Below are positions 1-6,315 of a stretch of 11,311 nucleotides of DNA, in pieces. Under the pieces are notes generated by a model. It made no database searches. It saw only the letters and a list, made by a program, of their open reading frames with translations, and was not told the origin of the DNA. The position numbers and the translations under genes were made by a program. This DNA comes from Deltaproteobacteria bacterium (GTDB taxonomy: Bacteria; Desulfobacterota; Desulfobaccia; Desulfobaccales; 0-14-0-80-60-11): NCBI GenBank assembly GCA_019308625.1, contig JAFDHU010000087.1:1-11311 (forward strand), in the 5' to 3' direction. Position 1 is the stretch's first letter, and each line of letters starts with the position of its first letter.

Positions 1-1110
1 TTTGACGGCACCCATCTCTTTGAACACGCCGACCCCCGCAAGGGCCGGCATCCTGACTGGGACAGCTTCATCTTCAACTACGGCCGCAACGAGGTGCGCA
101 ACTTCCTGATTTCCAGCGCCCTCTACTGGCTGGACAAATACCACATTGACGGCCTCAGGCTGGACGCGGTGGCCTCCATGCTGTACCTGGACTACTCCCG
201 CCAGGAAGGGGAGTGGGTCCCCAATCCTTTCGGGGGCAATGAGAACCTGGAGGCCATCTACTTCCTGCGCAAACTCAACGAAGAGGTGTACCGGAACTAT
301 CCCGACATCCAGACCATCGCCATGGTGTCGCGGCCCGTCTATCTGGGCGGCCTGGGGTTCGGGATGAAATGGGACATGGGCTGGATGCACGACACCTTGA
401 AATACATGTCCGTGGACCCCATCTTCCGCAAATACAACCACAATCTGCTCACCTTCCGGATGCTGTATGCCTGGCAGGAGAACTTCGTGCTGCCCCTGTC
501 CCATGATGAGGTGGTGCACGGCAAGGGCTCGCTGTTGCGCAAGATGCCCGGGGACGACTGGCAGAAGTTCGCCAACCTGCGCCTGCTGTTCGGCTACATG
601 TACGCCCAGCCGGGCAAAAAGCTCCTCTTTATGGGCGGCGAGTTCGGCCAGTGGGATGAGTGGTACCACGAGAAGAGCCTGGACTGGCATCTCCTGCAGT
701 TTGACCCCCACGCCGGCCTGCAGCACTGGGTGGAGGACTTAAATCGCCTCTACCGCCGGGAGCCGGCCCTGCACCAGCAGGATTTCTCCCCGGCCGGGTT
801 TGAATGGGTGGACTGCAGCGACATAGATAACAGCGTCATCAGTTTCCTGAGGAAGGGAAAGGAGCCCGGCGACCTGCTGCTTATTGTGGCCAACTTCACG
901 CCGGTGGTGCGCCTCAATTACCGGGTGGGGGTGCCCCGGGGCGGCTTCTGGAAGGAGGTCTTAAACAGCGACTCCACCCTGTATTGGGGGAGCGGCCAGG
1001 GCAACCTGGGGGGGCTGGAGGCCTCGCCCATCCCCTGCCACGGGCGCTTCTACTCCCTGAACCTCACCCTGCCGCCCCTGGGCATCGTGTTCTTCAAGCC
1101 GGAGGAATAA
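1..1110 (+). CDS. glgB: 1,4-alpha-glucan branching enzyme, 3' part, lacking the catalytic acid/base segment
   Basis: GlgB (GH13) makes the alpha-1,6 branches of glycogen in the cytoplasm. The frame is open from base 1, so the N-terminal part, including the CBM48 domain, lies outside the window. Visible blocks are FDGTHLFEHADPRKG, the nucleophile motif DGLRLDAVASM (Asp codon 163-165), GGLGFGMKWDMGWMHDTL, the transition-state Asp in LSHDEVVHGK (505-507), FANLRLL, LLFMGGEFGQW and the C-terminal beta domain ending PPLGIVFFKPEE. Oddity: family members read roughly IAEESTAWPMVSRP, with the acid/base Glu in EES (Glu458 in E. coli), but here IA is joined directly to MVSRP at 321/322. Seven residues are absent without a frame change. 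If real, the enzyme should be inactive; otherwise this is an assembly deletion. The gene converges on a glycogen synthase. Family identity is certain; activity is doubtful. Confidence 0.95.
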   Translation, partial: FDGTHLFEHADPRKGRHPDWDSFIFNYGRNEVRNFLISSALYWLDKYHIDGLRLDAVASMLYLDYSRQEGEWVPNPFGGNENLEAIYFLRKLNEEVYRNYPDIQTIAMVSRPVYLGGLGFGMKWDMGWMHDTLKYMSVDPIFRKYNHNLLTFRMLYAWQENFVLPLSHDEVVHGKGSLLRKMPGDDWQKFANLRLLFGYMYAQPGKKLLFMGGEFGQWDEWYHEKSLDWHLLQFDPHAGLQHWVEDLNRLYRREPALHQQDFSPAGFEWVDCSDIDNSVISFLRKGKEPGDLLLIVANFTPVVRLNYRVGVPRGGFWKEVLNSDSTLYWGSGQGNLGGLEASPIPCHGRFYSLNLTLPPLGIVFFKPEE

Positions 1111-1139
1111 GGGGGGCCAAAATTAAAAGGCCAGAGAAA

Positions 1140-1153
1140 CCGGGCAATCCCGG
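1140..1153 (-). terminator. weak hairpin between convergent glgB and glycogen synthase
   Basis: A CCGGG/CCCGG stem with a 4-nt loop lies in the 67-nt gap between the convergent stops. Read on the minus strand it is followed by a T-rich stretch (1119-1128) only after about 11 nt, so it is a poor match to an intrinsic terminator. It could serve the minus-strand operon; the evidence is weak. Confidence 0.25.
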
Positions 1154-1177
1154 CCAGGGGCGAATCTTGCCGCGGCT

Positions 1178-2410
1178 TCATTCCATCCCCGCCCCGCGGC
1201 CGGCCAGCTCCTGGTAATATTCCAGGGTCCGGCGGGCCACGCTGGTCCAACTGAACCGACTCTCCGCCCGTTCCCGGGCCTTCCGGCCCATGACCGCCCG
1301 CCTCTCCGGGTCGGCCAGCAGGCGGTTGACGGCCCCGGCCAAGTCCCGGGCGAAGCGGGCCGCCACCTGGGGCACATGCTCGGCCGGGCACTCCCATTCC
1401 ACCGGCACCAGCAAGCCCGTTTCCTCATGCACCACCACTTCCCTGATGCCCCCCACCGCGCTGGCCACCACCGGGGTGCCGCAGGCCATGGCCTCCAGAT
1501 TGATGATGCCGAAGGGCTCATAAATGGAGGGGCACACAAACAGGGCCGCCTGGCTGTATAGGGGGATAAGCTCCTCCGGGGGCAGAAAGCGGTCCAGCCA
1601 CACGATGCTCCGGCCCTGGCGCCGCAGGGCCGCCACCTTCTGCTCCACCTCCTGTCTGATCTCCGGGGTGTCCGGGTCCGCGGCGCAGAGCACCGCCTGC
1701 ACCTCCGGGGCCACCAGCTCCAGGGCTTGAAGCAGGTGGGTGATTCCCTTCTGATGGCTGATCCGCCCCACAAACAGGAGGTAGGGCTTATCGTGACTGA
1801 TGCCGTACTTGGCCAGGACCTCTGGGTTCCTGATGGGCCGAAATAGACGGGCATCCACCCCGTTGGGAATCACCCGCACCTTCTCCGGAGGCACCCCGTA
1901 GATTTCCTGCACGTCCCTGTGCATGGCCCGGGACACCGCAATCACCCCGTCAGCGTTCCGGTAGGCGGTGCGCTCCAGCCAGGTGCTCACCCGATAGCCC
2001 GAGCCCAACTGCTCCGCCTTCCAGGGACGCTGCGGCTCCAGGGAGTGGGTGGTGAGTACCAGCGGCCGGCCCAAAAGCTGCTTTAAGAGGCAGCCGGCCA
2101 GGTGGGTGTACCAGGTATGGCAGTGAATAATATCCACTCCCTCCAGTCTGCCGGTCATAAGCACGTTCCGGAAAAGAGTGTCCAGGAGCTTCCGGTGCCG
2201 GGGGTTCTTGACCAGGAAAGAAAAATCGGCCCGGATGCCCTCCACCTCCAGGTTGCCGCTCTTTTCCCGCTGTTCTCCGAAGCACAGGATGATGAGCTCA
2301 TGCCGGCCTTGGTCCAGGGCCGCCAGCTCCCGGACCAGATGGCTGACGTGCGCCCCCGCGCCCCCGTAAATGTGCGGGGGATATTCGTTGGTCAAAATGG
2401 CGATGCGCAT
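1178..2410 (-). CDS. glgA: GT4-family glycogen synthase (Corynebacterium GlgA / GlgM type)
   Basis: A 410-aa retaining glycosyltransferase with a GT-B fold. The opening MRIAILTNEYPPHIYGGAGAH carries the N-terminal GG loop that contacts the donor. HCHTW is at 96-100, the GRISHQKG donor-phosphate loop at 215-222, and the E-x7-E motif EPFGIINLE at 298-306. This pattern fits the actinobacterial-type GlgA/GlgM group rather than the GT5 E. coli GlgA. Members use ADP-glucose to extend glycogen or to make maltose-1-phosphate; the sequence alone does not decide which. GGAGAG sits 3 nt before the ATG, a close but usable ribosome site. It follows the NUDIX gene by 21 nt, so the two are probably co-transcribed. 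Its convergence with glgB supports a glycogen role. A general GT4 transferase is the less likely alternative. Confidence 0.85.
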   Translation of the reverse strand: MRIAILTNEYPPHIYGGAGAHVSHLVRELAALDQGRHELIILCFGEQREKSGNLEVEGIRADFSFLVKNPRHRKLLDTLFRNVLMTGRLEGVDIIHCHTWYTHLAGCLLKQLLGRPLVLTTHSLEPQRPWKAEQLGSGYRVSTWLERTAYRNADGVIAVSRAMHRDVQEIYGVPPEKVRVIPNGVDARLFRPIRNPEVLAKYGISHDKPYLLFVGRISHQKGITHLLQALELVAPEVQAVLCAADPDTPEIRQEVEQKVAALRRQGRSIVWLDRFLPPEELIPLYSQAALFVCPSIYEPFGIINLEAMACGTPVVASAVGGIREVVVHEETGLLVPVEWECPAEHVPQVAARFARDLAGAVNRLLADPERRAVMGRKARERAESRFSWTSVARRTLEYYQELAGRGAGME

Positions 2411-2431
2411 AGGCTCTCCGGCATCATTTTT

Positions 2432-2902
2432 TTATCTGCCCTTATCCCCCAGCTTCCCGGCCAGCTCTTCCAGCAGCCGCCTCTGGGCCGGGTTGATTTT
2501 GTCCCGGGCCTCCTCCAGGCCGAACCAGGCGACCCGGTCCACTTCGGGGAATTCCTGCTCCCGGCCGGAGCCGGGGGGCCACTCCAGGATAAAGGTGTTG
2601 CTTTTTATCTTTTCCGGGTCCAGCTCCCCCTCTACGGCCCAGGCATGCACCACCTTGCCTCCGGCCTGGGTCACCGGGGCCAGAGGCACAAACTCCCCTT
2701 GGACCGAAAAACCCGTCTCTTCGGCAAATTCCCGGCGGGCTGCGGCCAGGGGGTCCTCGCCGGGGCTTAACTCACCCTTGGGGATAGACCAAGCCCCGGC
2801 CTCCTTCCTTCTCCAGAACGGCCCTCCCGGGTGCACCAGGAAGACCTCCAGGCGCCCTTCCCGCCAGCGGTACAGCAACAGACCGGCGCTCTGCTTGGGC
2901 AT
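2432..2902 (-). CDS. NUDIX hydrolase (COG4119-like, 156 aa)
   Basis: A small cytoplasmic NUDIX pyrophosphohydrolase. The complete Nudix box is visible as GELSPGEDPLAAAR followed by REFAEETGF, matching GX5EX7REUXEEXGU, with the metal-binding REXXEE glutamates present. The N-terminus MPKQSAGLLLYR and the motif VHPGGPFWRRKEAGAWSIPKGE are typical of the COG4119 group of predicted NTP pyrophosphohydrolases; the substrate is not predictable. I place the start at the ATG 2900-2902 because SAGLLLYR normally lies directly after the initiator. The same frame continues upstream to 3046, but that extension runs through a GC-rich hairpin and translates into low-quality sequence. The upstream AAGGGTGG is a distant, mediocre ribosome site. 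Stops 21 nt before the glycogen synthase start. Confidence 0.85.
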   Translation of the reverse strand: MPKQSAGLLLYRWREGRLEVFLVHPGGPFWRRKEAGAWSIPKGELSPGEDPLAAARREFAEETGFSVQGEFVPLAPVTQAGGKVVHAWAVEGELDPEKIKSNTFILEWPPGSGREQEFPEVDRVAWFGLEEARDKINPAQRRLLEELAGKLGDKGR

Positions 2903-2983
2903 GTCGGACAGCCACCCTTGACCCGGGATGATAAGCTGCAGCCAACGGCTCTTCCCCAAACCCTTAAGGGGTTGGGTGGGGGC

Positions 2984-3024
2984 TTGGGGGAGGGCAGGGG
3001 TCCGCGACCCCTGCCCTCCCCCAA
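2984..3024. repeat. 19-bp perfect GC-rich hairpin, REP-like
   Basis: The arms 2984-3002 and 3006-3024 are perfectly complementary around a 3-nt CGC loop. One arm is almost all purine (GGGGGAGGGCAGGGG core) and the other pyrimidine. Immediately upstream, 2951-2981 holds a weaker C-run/G-run palindrome centred on CCCTTAAGGG (2961-2970). The element lies in the gap between two divergent genes, so it is downstream of no gene and is unlikely to be a plain terminator. It may be a dispersed palindromic repeat or a structured 5' leader of the minus-strand operon. Confidence 0.6.
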
Positions 3025-3183
3025 AAGTATTTCGCCGCGGCCTCATTATACCTTCTTCCGGTGCGGTTAAAACCGCCCGAGTAAAGGCCTAGGCCCTGCC
3101 TCAGGATTTTTTTGGCCCCGTCCGCACCGCCCTCACCTCTGCTATGGACAGGAACCGGCGCTTGAGGCATAATCTTTCCCGGC

Positions 3184-3771
3184 ATGAAGACCTTAATGCC
3201 ACCATTGCTCCGGGCCTTGCTTTTGGCCTGCGGCTGGGTCGCCCTCCTGCTGCCGCCCTGCCCTTTTTATGCCGCCGCGGCCCAGCCCGCGGCTGGGAGG
3301 AGACAGGAGAGCGGCGCACCGGCGAAAACCGGCCTGCACCAGCACTCCAACTCGTACAGGTCCGGGCTCTCCCGTTCGGTCTGCAACCGCCGGATACTGT
3401 TGAAATTGGGGGAACGCCGGGTTTATATCTATGAGGGCGAGCGGGTGTTGGCCTCCTACCCGGTGGCCGTGGGGAAGAAGGGCTGGGAGACTCCCACCGG
3501 CCGGTTCCGGGTCATCCATAAGGTGCGCCATCCCCGCTGGAAGAGCCCCTGGAGCGGCAGAATCAGCCCACCCGGACCTCGCAGCCCCCTGGGGGAGCGC
3601 TGGATCGGGTTCTGGAGCAACGGCCGCCAGACCATCGGCTTCCACGGCACCCCCGGCGTCCACCTGCTGGGACAGGCCGTGTCCCACGGCTGCGTGCGCA
3701 TGCGCAACCGGGACATCAAGGTCATGTACGACCTGGTGGAAATAGGGACGCCGGTCATTGTGGAACCCTAG
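3184..3771 (+). CDS. exported L,D-transpeptidase, YkuD domain (ErfK/YbiS/YcfS/YnhG type)
   Basis: A 195-aa protein with an N-terminal signal or anchor (residues 8-32, LLRALLLACGWVALLLPPCPF) and then a short polar linker. The YkuD domain spans about 68-195: ILLKLGERRVYIYEGERVLASYPVAVGKK, TPTGRFRV, HGTPG (His154) and the active-site motif SHGCVRM (167-173), with nucleophile Cys170. Such enzymes act in the periplasm, forming 3-3 peptidoglycan cross-links or attaching proteins to peptidoglycan. Length and the essential Cys/His/Arg residues are normal. No strong ribosome site precedes the ATG, though the signal peptide begins properly there. It stands alone on the plus strand, divergent from the NUDIX-glycogen synthase pair. 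Confidence 0.9.
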   Translation: MKTLMPPLLRALLLACGWVALLLPPCPFYAAAAQPAAGRRQESGAPAKTGLHQHSNSYRSGLSRSVCNRRILLKLGERRVYIYEGERVLASYPVAVGKKGWETPTGRFRVIHKVRHPRWKSPWSGRISPPGPRSPLGERWIGFWSNGRQTIGFHGTPGVHLLGQAVSHGCVRMRNRDIKVMYDLVEIGTPVIVEP

Positions 3772-3796
3772 GCCTGGGGAACGGATTTTCCAGGCC
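3771..3796 (+). terminator. hairpin directly after the L,D-transpeptidase
   Basis: GGCCTGG (3771-3777) pairs with CCAGGCC (3790-3796). The stem can extend inward with two G-U and two A-T pairs to an apical CGGA. It overlaps the stop codon. No T-run follows, so it may act as a 3'-end stabiliser rather than an intrinsic terminator. Confidence 0.35.
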
Positions 3797-3921
3797 CGGA
3801 AAGGCCATGTGGCCGTGGACTTATTCAGAACCGGGTTAAACGAGACTTTTGACTCCCCTCCTGTCTAATCCCCCGCAACAGCCAGAAGTAGTAATTTTTT
3901 AAAAATAGTAACTTCTACCCA

Positions 3922-3950
3922 TTGCAACCGGGGCATTCTGTGTCTATAAG
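3922..3950 (+). promoter_or_regulatory. sigma70-like promoter ahead of structured leader
   Basis: TTGCAA (3922-3927), a 17-nt spacer, then TATAAG (3945-3950). An interrupted inverted repeat AGAAGT...ACTTCT (3884-3916), with a run of T then A in its centre, lies just upstream and could be an UP-type element or a binding site. Transcription would start near 3957, at the foot of the rod-like structure. Confidence 0.55.
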
Positions 3951-3952
3951 AA

Positions 3953-4165
3953 TAGGGTAACCAGGGGAAATTGAGGAGCACCAGGAAGGTAGGGTACGAG
4001 ATTCCGGGGCATGGCCGGAGGGAGGCGGCCAGGTTGTCCGCAGCATGTCGCCGCGGGCCGGCCGTTTCCAGACCGAATCTGCCCTCTGCCCAAGGGCCGG
4101 CTGCTGAACTCCGGGCTTTGCCTGTGAAGCTTCCTCCACCAATACCTGCCCCTCTTTGTCCCGCC
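3953..4165 (+). ncRNA. candidate structured RNA, 6S-like rod, or long structured leader
   Basis: Reading by eye gives nested pairings that join the two ends of the segment: 3955-3967 with 4149-4162 (GGG/CCC and AGGGG/CCCCT around small internal loops), 3970-3973 with 4140-4143, 3984-3988 with 4130-4134, 3999-4004 (AGATTC) with 4075-4080 (GAATCT), and 4011-4018 with 4058-4065. The 3' strand of the central open part can hold its own hairpin (4097-4100/4111-4114). A closing stem, a central bubble with a 3'-side hairpin and an apical stem is the plan of 6S RNA, and the size (about 210 nt) and adjacent promoter fit. There is no T-run terminator at its 3' end, so it could instead be the leader of the gene at 4187. 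The sequence is GC-rich, so chance pairing is possible. Confidence 0.3.
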
Positions 4166-4186
4166 GTTTCGGAAAGGAGTAAAGAT

Positions 4187-4477
4187 TTGTCCAGTCATAA
4201 AGACTCTGACAGCACCTTTCTCAGGGCCAACTATACCAACCTGGAGGGGGTGGAAAAAGACAACCTGTTTTCAGAAGCTTTTCACCGGGCCCTGCAGGAT
4301 TTCTTCCGGAAGCATCCGGATATGATGACCAACCCACAGAAAGTGGAATTTCTGAAATACTGTTATCAACATTATATCAACTTTGACCCTCAATACCGGG
4401 ACCTCTCCCTTCAGGAGAAGCTGGAGGAGGCCCACCGGCTGGCCGCCGACTTTTGGGGCACCATGTTCAAGCTGTAG
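4187..4477 (+). CDS. hypothetical protein, 96 aa, TTG start
   Basis: I do not recognise this family. The TTG start is chosen because AAGGAG (4174-4179) lies 7 nt upstream. The same frame is open further upstream, but that part reads as Arg/Pro/Ala-rich noise and covers the structured region. The product is soluble, charged and rich in aromatics (FHRALQDFFRKHPDMM, YCYQHYINFDPQYRDL), probably mostly helical, with no signal peptide, membrane segment or Cys motif. The acidic C-terminal helix EKLEEAHRLAADFW looks genuine. It precedes the BamE-like lipoprotein by 33 nt, so the two are likely co-transcribed from the promoter at 3922-3950. Confidence 0.7.
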   Translation: MSSHKDSDSTFLRANYTNLEGVEKDNLFSEAFHRALQDFFRKHPDMMTNPQKVEFLKYCYQHYINFDPQYRDLSLQEKLEEAHRLAADFWGTMFKL

Positions 4478-4510
4478 TTGTCCTCGGGGCGGGACAAGGA
4501 GACCGGTTTA

Positions 4511-4825
4511 ATGCTGCTCAGAAAAGCTCTCACTGTGTATTTGACCCTGGTTTGGCTGGGACTGCTGGTAGCCGGCTGCGCCGGAAAGAACCCGTATTTG
4601 GCCAGTTATGACCGGGTTCAGGAGGGCATCTCCACCAAGCGGGATGTACTGGGGATGTATGGCGAACCCAAGTTTGTCCAGCCTTTTCGGGACGGCTCCG
4701 AACAGTGGACCTACGATGCCGACGCCAGCAGCGAATTCGTCCACCAGTACCACACTTTTTCCTTTCGCTTTAACAAAGACGGGGTGGTCATCAGCAAATA
4801 CAAGTTCACCAGCAAGTGGCCCTGA
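4511..4825 (+). CDS. small lipoprotein with SmpA/OmlA (BamE-like) fold
   Basis: A 104-aa lipoprotein. Signal peptide 1-22 ends in the lipobox LVAGC, with lipidated Cys23 followed by Ala, which favours outer-membrane sorting. Residues about 34-104 follow the BamE/SmpA pattern: YDRVQEGISTKRDVLGMYGEP (the typical 'G-x-(S/T)-(K/R)-x-x-V...G-x-P' helix), then strands EQWTYDAD, HTFSFRFNKDGVVISKYKF. BamE assists beta-barrel insertion by the BAM complex; many short homologues have unknown roles, so I leave the symbol blank. The ATG at 4511 is preferred over an in-frame TTG at 4478, because AAGGAG ends 9 nt before the ATG and the signal peptide begins there. Confidence 0.8.
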   Translation: MLLRKALTVYLTLVWLGLLVAGCAGKNPYLASYDRVQEGISTKRDVLGMYGEPKFVQPFRDGSEQWTYDADASSEFVHQYHTFSFRFNKDGVVISKYKFTSKWP

Positions 4826-5134
4826 GCAGCTTCAGCCCAAAGGAACCACCCCAGAGGCTTTGCCCGGGGCAAGCTCGGGGCGGGCAGACGCCGGGGACCA
4901 GCACCCCGACCGGCCGCCCCCCGGGTTTAGCGGCCTACGAGCCTGCCGCTCCCTCAAGACCCGCCCCTTGCCCGTGCCCGGTGGCCTCCTCTCCCCCGCT
5001 TTGACTGCCCAAGCGCGCGTCGCCTGCCGGGCCAGGCGCCGAGAGATCAAACCCATGGCTTTTCATCACCTCTTTCAGGCTCATGCCTGATCACCCGACT
5101 GCCTTTACTGACCCGCTCCCGGCTCGGTGCAGCC
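4826..5134. other. 309-nt GC-rich gap without a convincing gene
   Basis: No reading frame here looks protein-like on either strand with good support. The segment can fold: GGGCAA plus GGGGCGGG (4867-4884, interrupted by a 4-nt bulge) pairs with CCCGCCCC plus TTGCCC (4960-4973), enclosing the hairpins CGGGG/CCCCG near 4891-4910 and AGCGGC/GCCGCT near 4929-4950. On the minus strand, an ATG at 5083-5085 opens a 49-codon frame beginning MSLKEVMKSHGFDLSAPG behind GGTGAT; it quickly turns into Gly/Ala/Glu-rich sequence and is unproven. Confidence 0.4.
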
Positions 5135-5911
5135 TCAGCGCCCCCGCCAGACCGGCTTTCGCTTTTCCAGAAAGGCCCGGACACCTTCCTCTGCATCCTC
5201 TGTGCAGCACAGGGCGGCGAACATATCGCTCAGCATATCCAGGGCCTGGTGATAGGGGACATCCTGCATGGCGTAGATGCCGGCCTTGCCTATCTGCAAG
5301 GCCTGGGGGCTTTTTTCTGCCAGTTGGTGGGCCAGCTCCAGGGTGGCTTCCTCCAACTGCTCGGGGGGCACCACCCGGTTGACCAGCCCCAGACGCTGGG
5401 CTTCGGCAGCCGAGATCATCTGTCCGGTAAGCACCATCTCCAGGGCCTTTTTGCGACCCACATTGCGCACCAAGGGGACGGCCGGCCCCAGACAGATGAG
5501 CCCTACATTGATGGCCGTGGTGCCGAACCTGGCATCCTCCGCCGCCACCGTGAGGTCGCAGGCAAAAGACAAGCCGGCGCCGTTGGCCAGGGCGTAGCCC
5601 TTGACTGAGGCAATCACCGGCTTCTTCATCCGGGCAATAGTGTGATTGTGTTCATCCATCAAGCGGATGAATTCCCGGTATTCCTTGGGGGTTTTGTTTT
5701 TGAATTCATCCAGGGCAATGCCTGTGGAAAAATGTTTGCCGTTGGCCGCAATCACCACCACCCGCACCTCCGGATCCCTCTCCATCTCCCACAGGGCATC
5801 GTTAAGCTCCCGGGCAAAGGGGACGTTGAAGGTGTTCATTGCCTGGGGACGGTTTAAGGTGATAATGCCGATGTGATCCCTTTTCTCCACTAACACATTG
5901 GTATAAGCCAT
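5135..5911 (-). CDS. crotonase-superfamily protein (ECHDC3-like), lacking hydratase glutamates
   Basis: A 258-aa enoyl-CoA hydratase/isomerase-fold protein of normal length. The N-terminus VLVEKRDHIGIITLNRP and the two oxyanion-hole regions, HFSTGIALDEF (60-70) and GYALANGAG (105-113), show a CoA-thioester binding crotonase, and RNVGRKKALEMVLTGQMISAAEAQRLGLVNRVV is characteristic. The two catalytic glutamates of enoyl-CoA hydratase (Glu144 and Glu164 in the rat enzyme) align with Gly113 and Ala133, so ordinary hydration is unlikely. FGTTAINVGL resembles the ECHDC3-type group. The reaction (isomerase, hydrolase or unknown) is open. The ATG at 5911 is favoured over the adjacent GTG at 5914, since AAGGAG lies 8 nt upstream of the ATG. 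No acyl-CoA genes are adjacent. Confidence 0.85.
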   Translation of the reverse strand: MAYTNVLVEKRDHIGIITLNRPQAMNTFNVPFARELNDALWEMERDPEVRVVVIAANGKHFSTGIALDEFKNKTPKEYREFIRLMDEHNHTIARMKKPVIASVKGYALANGAGLSFACDLTVAAEDARFGTTAINVGLICLGPAVPLVRNVGRKKALEMVLTGQMISAAEAQRLGLVNRVVPPEQLEEATLELAHQLAEKSPQALQIGKAGIYAMQDVPYHQALDMLSDMFAALCCTEDAEEGVRAFLEKRKPVWRGR

Positions 5912-6044
5912 CACTCCCTCTCCTTGTGTGCTTAAATCCGTCCGGGCCGCAGCAAGTCTGCCGGCGGCCGTGTGTGGGGCAGAAGCACGCCAAGCTTAAT
6001 TACGGCCTGCTCCCCCCTGCCCCTGACACCGGCGTCATTTTAAA

Positions 6045-6072
6045 ATATTAAAAATTTTCTTGGATTTGTAAA
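6045..6072 (-). promoter_or_regulatory. candidate promoter of the crotonase gene
   Basis: On the minus strand TTTACA (6067-6072), a 16-nt spacer and TAATAT (6045-6050) lie in an AT-rich island unlike the surrounding GC-rich DNA. The implied 5' leader is about 125 nt and GC-rich. Confidence 0.4.
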
Positions 6073-6254
6073 AGGTTTTTGGGCTGATTTGAGACTTGGT
6101 GTTGAGCGGTTTTGGCAGCCGTGATGGAAGCGCCTTGGCGTCAGCCCTGCATCAAGGCTCTCCAAATAACTTTTGGCCGAGTCTCTCCGGCGATCCGGGC
6201 CTTTCAGCAGCCTACAACCTATTCTTGGCCTCTGGGCCGCGGTTTAAAAAAATC
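6073..6254. other. non-coding part of the 404-nt divergent gap
   Basis: This lies between the crotonase promoter and the dtxR promoter. The plus-strand frame open from 6096 has no ribosome site and no recognisable protein character. I see no strong repeat or RNA fold here. Confidence 0.4.
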
Positions 6255-6282
6255 TTGACAGATATTTTGGGAATCATATATT
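6255..6282 (+). promoter_or_regulatory. sigma70 promoter of the dtxR-like gene
   Basis: A consensus TTGACA (6255-6260), a 16-nt spacer and TATATT (6277-6282, 5 of 6 match). Its 3' edge abuts the palindrome at 6283-6298, so a bound repressor would cover the start site. Confidence 0.7.
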
Positions 6283-6298
6283 GTTTGTTTTTACAAAC
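6283..6298. promoter_or_regulatory. operator copy 1 (dtxR promoter)
   Basis: GTTTGTTTTTACAAAC is an inverted repeat with 6-bp arms directly at the predicted transcription start of dtxR. It matches the perfect palindrome at 9870-9885 at 12 of 16 positions. This suggests autorepression by the DtxR-type protein. Confidence 0.6.
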
Positions 6299-6315
6299 TT
6301 ATTTGGGTAGAACCG

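Noticed and set aside
1123..1854. Long minus-strand frame overlapping the glycogen synthase
   Set aside because: It is an Arg/Trp/Pro-rich shadow of the real gene in another frame, without motifs or a ribosome site.
2903..3046. 48-residue N-terminal extension of the NUDIX protein
   Set aside because: It translates through the GC hairpin, and NUDIX relatives begin at the MPKQSAG position.
3971..4186. N-terminal extension of the 96-aa protein to 168 aa
   Set aside because: The extension is Arg/Pro/Ala-rich, starts at a TTG without a ribosome site and overlaps the predicted structured RNA, while the internal TTG has AAGGAG at ideal distance.
4832..5056. 74-codon minus-strand frame in the gap before the crotonase gene
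   Set aside because: It has a passable ribosome site, but the product is Arg/Gly/Pro-rich with no recognisable fold, typical of chance frames in GC-rich DNA.
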